DNA of 64,000 nt, taken from positions 62,001-126,000 of the forward strand of contig CAVVEG010000012.1 in the NCBI GenBank assembly GCA_963747255.1. The letters are read 5' to 3'. This document shows positions 1 through 7,995 of this stretch, one piece after another (positions within the stretch are counted from its first letter, which is position 1; every line of letters starts with the position of its first letter). Source of the DNA: CAIYRG01 sp963747255. GTDB lineage: Bacteria > Pseudomonadota > Alphaproteobacteria > Micropepsales > Micropepsaceae. Both the position numbers and the translations under genes were made by a program. A model generated the notes under the pieces. The model was not told the origin of the DNA and did not search any database. It saw only the letters and a list, made by a program, of their open reading frames with translations.

Positions 1-54
1 CTGCTTTTGGTTACGCCGACCCCCGAGGCCACGCCATTCTTCGAACAGTACTGA
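1..54 (+). CDS. 3' end of an unidentified gene (partial)
   Basis: Reading from base 1 in frame gives 17 codons ending in TGA, with the C-terminus VTPTPEATPFFEQY. There is no stop in this frame before the window edge, and the residue mix is protein-like, but it is too short to assign to a family. It could be chance. Nothing recognisable lies between this stop and the small ORF that starts at 251. Confidence 0.25.
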   Translation: MLLVTPTPEATPFFEQY

Positions 55-250
55 CAAAATCGGAACGCGCTATTTCCGAATTGAATTAACATTAACGTCC
101 GGGAGCCCCGTGATGGCACTTTTTCGGCTGCGACTAGCAACGCGGCGATCCAGCAAGGCGGAGCGGACGTGTTTTTGAGCTAACGCCATATTTACGCCGT
201 TACTGCAGAATAGGGTTTGCCGTCAGTGCCCACGTCACAAGGAGGCAATC

Positions 251-403
251 GTGCGGGGGATTTTAGCGTTCAATAGCAGCGTTGCGGGGGACCCGGGCTT
301 TCGCGTCTATGTCGCAGCCATCATGGGAATCGCGGTCATCGTGGGCGTGAATATATGGTTAGGGTCGGGCGCCATTCCCTATGATTTGTTCGAACTGCCC
401 TGA
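251..403 (+). CDS. Small membrane protein, 50 aa, unknown
   Basis: A GTG start follows a strong Shine-Dalgarno AAGGAGG at 239-245 with five bases of spacing, and the frame runs 50 codons to TGA. Residues about 18-40 form one hydrophobic segment (YVAAIMGIAVIVGVNIWLG), followed by a short tail ending LFELP, so it should be a single-pass inner-membrane protein. I recognise no family. The good ribosome site and clean membrane span are the reasons to believe it. It converges on the methyltransferase gene, whose stop is at 441, with a short gap and no obvious terminator. Confidence 0.6.
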   Translation: MRGILAFNSSVAGDPGFRVYVAAIMGIAVIVGVNIWLGSGAIPYDLFELP

Positions 404-440
404 TCCGGGAGGCCGGCTCGCGGCGTTGCCGTCCCTCTAC

Positions 441-1271
441 TCAGGATGAGGCGCGGACGAGCCATGCGGCGGAATTAAGGTAAATTCCGTCGGGCCCCAT
501 TTCCTGCGCCAGTCGCGCGGTAATCGCTTCGCGCACTTTATTGCGCGTGACCTCATCGATACCGGCAAGCATGGTTTGAAACATCGCGGATGCTGCAGCT
601 TCTTCGGGCGTGGCGCCAGCAAATGTGCGGGCATCCTGTTTCAGGATATCGATTGCGTAGAATCCCGCCCCTGTCAGGACCTGCTTGATACGGTCCGGTT
701 CGCGCAATGCGTAGCGCCCCGGTGCGTTCAGGTCGGCCGGAGGGCCTGGCGGCAAAAATGGTTTGGCGGCAAGTTCCGGAACGCTCGCCCAAAGATGTTC
801 GGCCGGAGAGCGCCAGCAGGCGAACGCAATCCGACCACGTTTATTCAGCCCCCGACGGATATTCCGGAACGCGACGACGGGATCGGCAAAAAACATTACG
901 CCCAATTGGGAAAATCCGAGATCGAAGGCGCGGCGCTCGAACGGGTATTCCGACGCATCAGCCTCGATAAATTGAGCGGCGCTTCGCGCGGTTTCTGCCC
1001 GGCGCCGCGCGAGCGAAATCATTGGCCCCGAAATATCGACTCCGAGCACTCTTCCGGCTGGCCCAACACGCTCGGCCAGCATCAGCGTGGTTGTGCCGGC
1101 GCCGCAACCAATGTCGACGACATGCTCACCGGGCCGCGCATCCGCCCACTCCATCAATGGCCGGGTAATACCGGCGTGATCGCGGTCCCGTTTCTCCTGC
1201 GAATTGGCATAGGCCTGCCCCAGGGGCCCGTTCCAATGGGCACGCTGCCCCGCATTCGAAGTTGAACTCAT
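441..1271 (-). CDS. Class I SAM-dependent methyltransferase
   Basis: A 276-residue protein with the Rossmann-fold SAM-binding motif I VVDIGCGAGTTT at about residues 50-61, followed by the acidic motif II end GVDIS and the later post-I motif EADASEYPF. The whole length resembles the UbiE/ArsM-like Methyltransf_11/25 group. The N-terminus (residues about 8-20, HWNGPLGQAYANSQ) is typical of a subgroup that acts on small molecules. The substrate cannot be deduced. The ATG overlaps the argG stop by four bases, so it is probably translated from the argG message, though no arginine-pathway role is known to me. Confidence 0.8.
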   Translation of the reverse strand: MSSTSNAGQRAHWNGPLGQAYANSQEKRDRDHAGITRPLMEWADARPGEHVVDIGCGAGTTTLMLAERVGPAGRVLGVDISGPMISLARRRAETARSAAQFIEADASEYPFERRAFDLGFSQLGVMFFADPVVAFRNIRRGLNKRGRIAFACWRSPAEHLWASVPELAAKPFLPPGPPADLNAPGRYALREPDRIKQVLTGAGFYAIDILKQDARTFAGATPEEAAASAMFQTMLAGIDEVTRNKVREAITARLAQEMGPDGIYLNSAAWLVRASS

Positions 1272-2533
1272 TGGGGTCGTTTCCTGCCGCGCGACGCCAG
1301 AGTGCGCAATCGCAGGGCGTTCAATTTGATAAAGCCGGCGGCATCCTTCTGATCATAGGCGCCACGGTCATCTTCGAATGTGACGAGATTCTGCGCATAG
1401 AGCGATTCGGGCGAGGATCGCCCGGCAACAATGACATTGCCCTTGTACAGCCTCAGACGCACTTCACCAGTGACAAATTCCTGGCTCTTGTCGATGGCCG
1501 CCTGCAACATCTCGCGCTCGGGCGCGAACCAGAAACCGTCATAAACCAATTCGGCATAGCGAGGCATCAACTCATCCTTGAGATGCGCCGATCCGCGATC
1601 GAGCGTCAGCGATTCGATCGCGCGATGCGCGGCATAAAGGATTGTGCCGCCGGGGGTTTCATAAATGCCGCGCGATTTCATTCCGACAAAGCGGTTCTCG
1701 ACCAGATCCACGCGGCCGATACCGTTGGCCCGGCCCAACTCATTCAGACGCGCGAGCAGCAGTCCCGGGGACAGTCTTTGTCCGTCGATGGAGACCGCAT
1801 CGCCCCGCTCGAAGCCGATTGTGATCATTGTTGGGCGGTCGGGCGCATCTTCCGGCGACAACGTGCGCTGGTATACAATGGGATCGGGTTCCATTGCCGG
1901 ATCCTCGAGCACTTTTCCTTCCGAGGAAGAATGCAGCAGATTGGCGTCCACTGAAAATGGTGCTTCGCCGCGTTTGTCCCTTGCGATGGGAATCTGGTGC
2001 GCCTCGGCAAATTCCAGCAGCTTCGTGCGGGAGGTCAGATCCCATTCGCGCCAGGGTGCGATCACCCTGATCTCGGGCTTCAGCGCGTAATAGGATAACT
2101 CGAACCGAACCTGATCATTACCCTTGCCGGTTGCGCCATGCGCCACGGCATCTGCGCCGGTTTTTTCGGCTATCTCGATCTGTTTTTTTGCGATCAGCGG
2201 CCGCGCGATCGAGGTGCCGAGGAGATAGGCGCCCTCATACAGGGCATTGGCCCGGAACATCGGAAATACGTAGTCACGCACGAATTCCTCGCGCAGGTCC
2301 TGGATGAAAATATTCTCCGGCCTGATGCCGAGGAGTCGCGCCTTGGCGCGGGCCGGCTCGAGTTCTTCCCCCTGGCCCAGATCGGCAGTGAAGGTTACGA
2401 CTTCGCAGCGATATTCGGTCTGCAGCCACTTCAGGATGACGGAGGTGTCGAGGCCGCCCGAATAGGCGAGCACCACCTTTTTCACATCTTGTTTGGGCAA
2501 TCGCCCCTCCTCGCCGGTTGCAGGGGAGGTCAT
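1268..2533 (-). CDS. argG: Argininosuccinate synthase
   Basis: Condenses citrulline and aspartate using ATP to form argininosuccinate, the penultimate step of arginine synthesis in the cytoplasm. The ATP-pyrophosphatase P-loop AYSGGLDTSVIL lies near the N-terminus, and the typical segments GATGKGNDQVRFE, SVDANLLHSSSEGK and GSAHLKDELMPRYAELVYDG follow. Length (421 residues from the ATG at 2533) fits the family with a short N-terminal extension. An in-frame TTG at 2557 would add eight residues; no strong ribosome site decides between them. The stop overlaps the downstream methyltransferase ATG, and rlmN lies just upstream on the same strand. Confidence 0.95.
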   Translation of the reverse strand: MTSPATGEEGRLPKQDVKKVVLAYSGGLDTSVILKWLQTEYRCEVVTFTADLGQGEELEPARAKARLLGIRPENIFIQDLREEFVRDYVFPMFRANALYEGAYLLGTSIARPLIAKKQIEIAEKTGADAVAHGATGKGNDQVRFELSYYALKPEIRVIAPWREWDLTSRTKLLEFAEAHQIPIARDKRGEAPFSVDANLLHSSSEGKVLEDPAMEPDPIVYQRTLSPEDAPDRPTMITIGFERGDAVSIDGQRLSPGLLLARLNELGRANGIGRVDLVENRFVGMKSRGIYETPGGTILYAAHRAIESLTLDRGSAHLKDELMPRYAELVYDGFWFAPEREMLQAAIDKSQEFVTGEVRLRLYKGNVIVAGRSSPESLYAQNLVTFEDDRGAYDQKDAAGFIKLNALRLRTLASRGRKRPQ

Positions 2534-2579
2534 AGGCGAACAGTTCCGTATGCGCAATTTCGCTGTTCGCGCCGCGCGC

Positions 2580-3692
2580 TCAGGGGGACGCCGGGAGGGT
2601 TTGTTTCGCGCGTGCGGATGCCCGTTCCCTGACGCTGGCGCTTTTCAACTGGCCGCAGGCGGCCATGATGTCGCGTCCGCGGGGCGTCCTCACCGGCGAC
2701 GCATAACCTGCCCGATTGACGACTTCGGCAAATTTCTCGATCTGCTCCCAATCCGAACATTCATATGGCGAGCCGGGCCATGGATTGAATGGAATGAGGT
2801 TGATCTTGGCGGGAATTCCGGCGAGCAGCTTCACCAGAGCGCGTGCATCCGCGAGACTGTCATTGATGCCCTTCAACATCACATATTCGAAGGTGATCCG
2901 TCGCGCGTTCGAAACTCCCGGATAATTCCGGCAGGCTTCCAGCAATTCCGCAATTGGATATTTCCTGTTCAGCGGCACGAGTTCGTCACGAAGCGCGTCA
3001 TTCGTCGCGTGCAGGGAAATCGCAAGGCTGGATCCGATCTCGTCTCCGGCCCGCCCGATCATCGGGACGACGCCTGCGGTGGAGAGAGTTATGCGCCTTT
3101 TCGAGATGGCAAGGCCGTCGCCATTGGCCATGATCGCAAGCGCCGCCTTGACATTGTCGAAATTGTACAGCGGCTCGCCCATACCCATCATCACGACATT
3201 GGTGATGCGGCGATTCTCTTTTGTGCTCGGCCAGTCGGCCAGGGCATCGCGCGCGACCATCACCTGCCCTACGATCTCGTATGGTGTCAGGTTGCGGACC
3301 AGCTTCTGCGTTCCGCTATGGCAGAAGCTGCAGTTCAATGTGCAGCCGACCTGACTCGAAATGCACAGAGTGCCGCGATTTTCTTCCGGAATGAACACGG
3401 TCTCGAATGCGATGCCTGGTCCGCCGGACAACAGCCATTTGCGCGTGCCGTCCGAAGAGATCTGTTCGGTGATGATCTCCGGCCGAGACAGAATGAAGAA
3501 ATCGCCAAGCAGTGACCGGAACTCTTTGGCGAGATTAGTCATTGGGCTAAAGTCGCTCACACCGTGAACATAAATCCAGTTCCACAGCTGGCGCGCGCGC
3601 ATGCGCGCGGAGCGAGGGTCAAGCCCAACGCTTTGCAGCGCGGTTTCGAGTTCCGCGAGAGAAAGGCCAACAGGCTGACGCAGTTCGATCAT
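2580..3692 (-). CDS. rlmN: 23S rRNA/tRNA adenine-C2 methyltransferase RlmN
   Basis: A radical-SAM enzyme that methylates C2 of A2503 in 23S rRNA and A37 in a subset of tRNAs. The radical-SAM triad CTLNCSFC gives Cys117, Cys121 and Cys124, and the C-terminal cysteine that carries the methylene intermediate is in IMAACGQL near residue 344. Other family segments are visible (RQLWNWIY, MGMGEPLYN, VMLKGINDS, LIPFNPWPGSPYE). At 370 residues the length is usual. It sits between the IalB-like gene and argG on the same strand, with small gaps. Confidence 0.95.
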   Translation of the reverse strand: MIELRQPVGLSLAELETALQSVGLDPRSARMRARQLWNWIYVHGVSDFSPMTNLAKEFRSLLGDFFILSRPEIITEQISSDGTRKWLLSGGPGIAFETVFIPEENRGTLCISSQVGCTLNCSFCHSGTQKLVRNLTPYEIVGQVMVARDALADWPSTKENRRITNVVMMGMGEPLYNFDNVKAALAIMANGDGLAISKRRITLSTAGVVPMIGRAGDEIGSSLAISLHATNDALRDELVPLNRKYPIAELLEACRNYPGVSNARRITFEYVMLKGINDSLADARALVKLLAGIPAKINLIPFNPWPGSPYECSDWEQIEKFAEVVNRAGYASPVRTPRGRDIMAACGQLKSASVRERASARAKQTLPASP

Positions 3693-3763
3693 TCCTCAGT
3701 ATCGCATCTTTCCCCCCGTGGTAGACGTGCGTTGGCTTCGTGACGGGGAACGAAGCGGGCGCC

Positions 3764-4285
3764 CTATTTGCAGGAAGTCGCGACTTTCTCCAGCGCCGCA
3801 GAAATTCCGGCGAGTGAATAATTGTCCCTCGTCATTGCGCCATGCTCAGGTAACCCGGTGATGCTGAATGCCGCGCCGCGTTTCATGGCATCGACCAGCC
3901 TTCGCTCCTGCGCAGGATCATCCATCCAGGCGCCACCGCTGCTCCCGTCGTTTCGGGTGAAGAATTCGAATTTGTCGGATCCCACTTGTAGCTGGACTTT
4001 CGAACCCTCCTTGTAGGAATAGCCCGGAACAATAGAGGGCTCGTTCGTTACCTTCTTTCCCGGCCAGGTGGAAATCAGGAAAAACACGTCATCCCGCTTC
4101 ATACCCGGGGGTGTCTTCTGCCTGGGTTGCGAAAGGGCGTAACACTGCCGATCGGGGCCGCTGCCCACACGATAGGCAAACCAGTCGCGATAACTGCCGA
4201 GAAGTTCCGGCTTTTCCTGCGCCATTGCCGCCGACGCGATGAGCATCACCGCCGCCGAACACAGATGCATTGCGTATTTCCTCAC
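3764..4285 (-). CDS. Exported IalB-family (invasion-associated locus B) protein
   Basis: A 173-residue protein with a clear Sec signal peptide (hydrophobic residues about 8-20, cleavage after SAAMA) and a mature domain that resembles the IalB family common in alphaproteobacteria: YRDWFAYRVGSG near the mature N-terminus, a conserved cysteine in RQCYALSQP, VFFLISTWPGKKV, an internal ARNDGSSGG-like FTRNDGSSGG, and a C-terminal cysteine (TSCK) that may form a disulfide. Expected in the periplasm. The name comes from Bartonella; in free-living bacteria the function is unknown, and no pathogenicity should be read into it. Confidence 0.75.
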   Translation of the reverse strand: MRKYAMHLCSAAVMLIASAAMAQEKPELLGSYRDWFAYRVGSGPDRQCYALSQPRQKTPPGMKRDDVFFLISTWPGKKVTNEPSIVPGYSYKEGSKVQLQVGSDKFEFFTRNDGSSGGAWMDDPAQERRLVDAMKRGAAFSITGLPEHGAMTRDNYSLAGISAALEKVATSCK

Positions 4286-4404
4286 TCAACGCTCCCGTTT
4301 CAAGCCCCGCGAGGCTTTGGATCACGTAAACGCATGTGCGCGGCCGGAAACCGTCATCTGCGCGCTGGCCAACTTACGCCAAAATTTGGGCAAAATTGGA
4401 GCCG

Positions 4405-4965
4405 TCACCCGCCCCTGCGGGTCGTATTGGATCCATTACCGCTGCGGATGATGGGTTTGCCCCAGTTCACAACCGGAGGAACAACCGTCTTGGCCGGTCC
4501 TCCTGGCCGGAGCGGGCGCTCCGCGAAGTTGGACAGTGCCAGCATGCGATCATAGAGAACGATTGCCCCCGCCATTCCGACATTGATCGAAAACCGGGTG
4601 GGAATTCTCACGACATGCCGGCAACGCTCGAGGACGTCCGGGGACAACGAGAGACGTTCCGACCCGAAAACGTAAGCTGCCCGCAATGGATGGCGAAAAC
4701 TGGGCAATTCGATCGCATCATCGGTGATTTCGACGCCCACCAACTCACAACCCTGCGGCAGTCGCAAGTCATCGACGGCGGGAAACTGATAGATCGGCAA
4801 ATGGCCAGCGGCGTCCGATGTATCGGATATGGCATCGGCGAGCTTCACGCGCCCGGCGACGGTGAAAAAGAAACTCGCGCCGAAAGCATGCGCAATACGC
4901 AGCAGATTGCCGAGATTCATGGGTTTTGAAATGCCGTCGGTGCCCGCGGCAAAATAGCCACGCAT
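4405..4965 (-). CDS. TrmH/SpoU-type RNA 2'-O-methyltransferase
   Basis: A 186-residue SPOUT-fold methylase. The three SpoU motifs are present: motif 1 KPMNLGNLLRIAHAFGA (residues about 14-30), motif 2 AAYVFGSERLSLS, and motif 3 IPTRFSINVGMAGAIVLYD, which form the trefoil-knot SAM site. Members 2'-O-methylate tRNA or rRNA riboses. The short length without an N-terminal L30e-like domain favours a tRNA-type enzyme, but the target is not decidable from sequence. Residues after about 145 form a low-complexity, basic tail. It is divergent from the asparaginase gene across about 60 bases. Confidence 0.85.
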   Translation of the reverse strand: MRGYFAAGTDGISKPMNLGNLLRIAHAFGASFFFTVAGRVKLADAISDTSDAAGHLPIYQFPAVDDLRLPQGCELVGVEITDDAIELPSFRHPLRAAYVFGSERLSLSPDVLERCRHVVRIPTRFSINVGMAGAIVLYDRMLALSNFAERPLRPGGPAKTVVPPVVNWGKPIIRSGNGSNTTRRGG

Positions 4966-5022
4966 GTCAATTGCCCGTTATCCTGTGCCAGCGGCGAACC
5001 GATCGGCAAAGGCCGCTACAAT

Positions 5023-6048
5023 ATGTGGCACGAAAACAATGGAAAAGTCAGAGTGGCAAATCCGGTTCTGGTGGAGGTGACGCGGGGCGGCCGGTTGGAA
5101 AGTCTGCACCGCGGCGCGATCGCGGTATCCGATGCCGGCGGAAGGTTGAGGGTGGCGATCGGGAATGTCGGGGAATGCGTGTATCCGCGCTCTTCCCTCA
5201 AACCCGTTCAGGCAATTCCCCTCATTGAATCGGGCGCCTCATCCGATTTTGGGCTGGGCAGCGAAGAGACCGCGCTTGCCTGCGCGTCGCATTCAGGCGA
5301 ACCGCAACATACGTTCCGCATCGCGGCCTGGCAGGCAAGGATTGGCTGTTCGGTCGCCGATCTGGCCTGCGGAGCACATAAGCCGATCCATGAAGCCACC
5401 GCGGAAGCAATGGTTGCGCGCGGCGAGCGCTGGACCGCCCTGCACAACAACTGTTCCGGAAAGCACACGGGATTCATGACGGTTGCACGCGCAATCGATG
5501 CGCCCGTCGCCGGATATGAGCGACCGGACCACCCTGTGCAGCGCAGAGTTGAGGAGACCCTGTCGCAACTGGCGGATGTTCGAGGCCCGCTGCCTTTTGG
5601 TATTGACGGTTGTACGGTGCCGAACTTTGCGATTCCACTCAGTGCGCTTTCCCGAGCCATGGCGAGCATCGCTGATCCGCAGAGACTTTCGCCAGGCCGC
5701 GCACAAGCTTGCCGGCAGATCGTTTCCGCGATGATGGAACACCCTGAACTGGTTGGGGGAACCGGCCGCGCATGCACCTTGCTGATGCAGGAGAATCCGA
5801 CGATCGCGGTAAAAACCGGCGCAGAGGGCGTTTATGTCGCCATACTCCCCGCATTGGGCCTTGGCGCTGCGCTGAAGATCGATGACGGAGCGGGGCGCGC
5901 GGCGGAAACCGCCATTGCGGCGCTGCTCATCGCATTGGGAGCCATACCGGATTCGGGAGCCGCGCACGGGCTGTCACGAGCTGCCGTGCTCGATACGCGC
6001 GGCCGCTCAGTCGGCGACCGGCGCTATGCCGGTCCAAGCCTTTCATAG
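5023..6048 (+). CDS. Class 3 (Rhizobium-type, Zn-binding) L-asparaginase
   Basis: Belongs to the Asparaginase_II family typified by Rhizobium etli AnsA and ReAV, which hydrolyses asparagine to aspartate and ammonia and is unrelated to E. coli asparaginases. The serine-x-x-lysine catalytic element is visible as RSSLK (Ser57/58, Lys60). The metal site appears as NNCSGKHTG (Cys144, Lys147) with DGCTVP (Cys197), the same Cys-Lys-Cys set described for ReAV. The ATG at 5023 is the longest start. A GTG at 5053, giving VANPVLVEVTRGG, matches the usual family N-terminus better and may be the true one. A TACAAT box at 5017-5022 would then be a fitting -10. Confidence 0.87.
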   Translation: MWHENNGKVRVANPVLVEVTRGGRLESLHRGAIAVSDAGGRLRVAIGNVGECVYPRSSLKPVQAIPLIESGASSDFGLGSEETALACASHSGEPQHTFRIAAWQARIGCSVADLACGAHKPIHEATAEAMVARGERWTALHNNCSGKHTGFMTVARAIDAPVAGYERPDHPVQRRVEETLSQLADVRGPLPFGIDGCTVPNFAIPLSALSRAMASIADPQRLSPGRAQACRQIVSAMMEHPELVGGTGRACTLLMQENPTIAVKTGAEGVYVAILPALGLGAALKIDDGAGRAAETAIAALLIALGAIPDSGAAHGLSRAAVLDTRGRSVGDRRYAGPSLS

Positions 6049-6060
6049 TCCGAGCCGTTC

Positions 6061-6450
6061 TCATTTGGAGTTTTCGGCTTCGGCCAGCAGCTGGTCGGAA
6101 TAGGGTTCAACGTCATTCACGAAGCAGTTCAATCGTCCCAGCGCCGGCGCGTTATAGACGACGGTATCGCCGCGTTGCAGACACCCAAGCTCCGTCCATG
6201 TGTGGAAACTCAGCGCGGTCAGCGGATAGGCAGAAAGATTGATGCAGCCGCCGCCCAGACGGACGATATAGCGGCGATAGGACCTGTCCGTGACAATAAG
6301 CAGACGATCGCTGACCGCGTTCCAGCTCCAGATCCGGTTGTTCTGCAGGCAGGTTTGTTCGGGTGCGGGTTGCTGCTGCGCACGCGCGGCAAAGGGCAGG
6401 ATGCCAGTCAATGCTGCGGCCAGCACGAGACCGGATAACAGCTTTGTCAT
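6061..6450 (-). CDS. Small exported protein, probably DUF6491-like
   Basis: A 129-residue protein with a Sec signal peptide (TKLLSGLVLAAALTGILP, cleavage after AARA). The mature part has a cysteine-framed pattern CLQNNRIWSWNAVSDR, a lIVTDRSYRRYIVRL segment, GGCINLS and a final NCFVNDVEPY. This is the layout I associate with DUF6491, common in alphaproteobacteria and of unknown function. I chose the ATG at 6450 because GGAGG lies five bases upstream; the open frame extends to 6579, but that extension has no signal and no ribosome site. Expected to be periplasmic. It converges on the asparaginase gene. Confidence 0.7.
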   Translation of the reverse strand: MTKLLSGLVLAAALTGILPFAARAQQQPAPEQTCLQNNRIWSWNAVSDRLLIVTDRSYRRYIVRLGGGCINLSAYPLTALSFHTWTELGCLQRGDTVVYNAPALGRLNCFVNDVEPYSDQLLAEAENSK

Positions 6451-6594
6451 CATTTCCTCCAAAAACGCCCCGAATACTGAACGCCCGACCGGTTCATGCA
6501 GCATTTTTTCAACAACAGAATCGCGCAAAATTGGTTCGAGGTCTTGTCCAAAATCAATCATTCCGCACAATCCCATCACGATTCGGGGTCTTCA

Positions 6595-6855
6595 ATGTCA
6601 ATTCTGGGCTGGATTTTTTTCGGACTGATTACCGGCTTTGTTGCGAGCCGCGTGGTGAGCAGCCGAGGTGAGGGCTGCGTACTGAACATCGCGTTGGGTA
6701 TAGTGGGCGCCTGTGTCGGTGGGTTTATTTTCAACGCGATCGGCGGTCACGGCGTCACGGGATTTAATCTGTATTCGATGTTCGTCGCGGTGATCGGCGC
6801 GATCGTGGTTTTGGTGCTGTTTCACGCCCTTACGGGCCGTCGCGGATTGCGGTAG
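6595..6855 (+). CDS. GlsB/YeaQ/YmgE family small membrane protein
   Basis: An 86-residue, very hydrophobic protein with three likely membrane spans: ILGWIFFGLITGFVASRVV, LNIALGIVGACVGGFIFNAI and LYSMFVAVIGAIVVLVLFHAL. The glycine-rich GIVGACVGGFIF segment and the C-terminal TGRRGLR fit the transglycosylase-associated (GlsB/YeaQ/YmgE) family, linked to stress responses but of unknown biochemical role. The frame is open back to 6496, but residues before the ATG at 6595 are polar and unlike the family. It is divergent from the DUF6491-like gene across about 145 bases. Confidence 0.8.
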   Translation: MSILGWIFFGLITGFVASRVVSSRGEGCVLNIALGIVGACVGGFIFNAIGGHGVTGFNLYSMFVAVIGAIVVLVLFHALTGRRGLR

Positions 6856-6862
6856 GTCGCCA

Positions 6863-7213
6863 TCAGGGGATTTCCGGAGAAAAAACAGGCGTGCCGCCAT
6901 CACCGCGCACGATGTGAAAAACGGAGACTGCCTGCGCCAGATCCAACGATTCGTAAAGATGCGGGAACAGTTCGCCATTGCGGGAAACCTCCCATTTCAA
7001 AGCCGGGGCCAGGCGTTCTTCAGCAAAGGCAACGAGCACGGCACCAGCATCCACCGAGAAGTATTTCGCGAAAGTCCCGCGAACCTGTGCGGCGGTGGAG
7101 AGGTGAATAAAGCCATCGCGGAGGTCGTCCGGCGAGCCGGTAAATTTTCCCGAGGCGGCCGCTTCCCGCCACTCCGATTGGCGGAAAAGCTTGTAAATCA
7201 GGTGTTCCATCAT
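6863..7213 (-). CDS. DUF952 family protein
   Basis: A 116-residue soluble protein with the DUF952 pattern: IYKLFRQSEWREAAASGKF at the N-terminus, DGFIHLSTAAQVRGT, the central LVAFAEERLAPALKWEVSR, and the end FPHLYESLDLAQAVSV. The FIHLS histidine and a later histidine (FPHLY) are the usual conserved polar residues, and a structural relation to the ADP-ribosylation fold has been suggested for the family. No function is established. Its start overlaps the end of the TPR gene by four bases, so the two are co-translated. Confidence 0.85.
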   Translation of the reverse strand: MMEHLIYKLFRQSEWREAAASGKFTGSPDDLRDGFIHLSTAAQVRGTFAKYFSVDAGAVLVAFAEERLAPALKWEVSRNGELFPHLYESLDLAQAVSVFHIVRGDGGTPVFSPEIP

Positions 7214-7995
7214 CCGGCAGGATAACCCTGATACTGCCTGACAAGCGCGCGATAGTCGGCCTGGCGGTCCGATTTGAGCAAATCGAGCAGGCGTGCTGCC
7301 CGTTGCTTCATCACCACCTCATACGCCGTGCGTGGTTCGAGCATTGCGATGGCCGAAAGCTGATTCGCGATTTCGCTGCGATATCGGTTCAGATCGAATG
7401 AAGACATCGACAAAGTATATTGCAGCCGGATGACGAGATTGCCGGGATCTGCGGCAAAGGCGCGCCGGAATGCGTCCTCACCCAGATCCACGCGCGCACC
7501 AAACAGATTTCGGGCCAAAAAACTGCCTGCATCGTGAACGATCTCAATATGCCATCCACCGAAGGCGGCCAGGCTCCATGCGTCATTGGGATCATCGGCC
7601 AGGGCATGGTCGACCGCCTGTTTGGCCATTTCGGGATAGTGCTCCAGACTGGCGCGTACATAGCCAATGATGCGGGACTCATAACCCAGCGCAGCCGCAA
7701 GGTAGACGAAGGCCTCGGGCCGGCTCACATCGAGCATGATCGAGCGACGGGCCAGATCTTCGACGCGTTTCAGGCAGGAAAGGCACGGCATATCGCGCAA
7801 ATTGGCTTCCGCGAATGCAGCACGCGCCGCGACGGCGAGGCCTGCCCCGGTTTTCGCCGCTTCACCGGTTGTGATCGCCCCCTCGTAATCGCCCATCCGG
7901 TAGCGTTCGAAAGCAGCCGCGGCATCCTGGGCATGACCTGACGAGAGGCTGAAACAGGCAAACAGCACAGCCAGCGCCAGCGCGCTGCGGATCAC
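7210..7995 (-). CDS. Exported TPR-like protein, unknown function
   Basis: The GTG at 7995 overlaps the lysK stop (GTGA) and is followed by a signal peptide (IRSALALAVLFACFSLSSG, cleavage near HAQ). The mature protein of about 240 residues is helical and alanine-rich with TPR-like units: AAAAFERYRMGDYEGAITTG, AVDHALADDPNDAWSLAAFG and DAFRRAFAADPGNLVIRLQ. A CLSCLKR CxxC pair sits near residue 75 and could form a disulfide. It probably acts as a periplasmic scaffold. Upstream in-frame codons back to 8061 lie inside lysK and are not used. Overlap at both ends makes it part of a lysK-TPR-DUF952 unit. Confidence 0.72.
   Translation of the reverse strand: MIRSALALAVLFACFSLSSGHAQDAAAAFERYRMGDYEGAITTGEAAKTGAGLAVAARAAFAEANLRDMPCLSCLKRVEDLARRSIMLDVSRPEAFVYLAAALGYESRIIGYVRASLEHYPEMAKQAVDHALADDPNDAWSLAAFGGWHIEIVHDAGSFLARNLFGARVDLGEDAFRRAFAADPGNLVIRLQYTLSMSSFDLNRYRSEIANQLSAIAMLEPRTAYEVVMKQRAARLLDLLKSDRQADYRALVRQYQGYPAG

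Noticed and set aside
2493..3515. 340-codon plus-strand frame over rlmN
   Set aside because: Antisense to the RlmN radical-SAM region; no domain and no ribosome site.
3764..4285. IalB-like gene as a virulence factor
   Set aside because: The family is widespread in free-living alphaproteobacteria; nothing else here suggests a pathogen.
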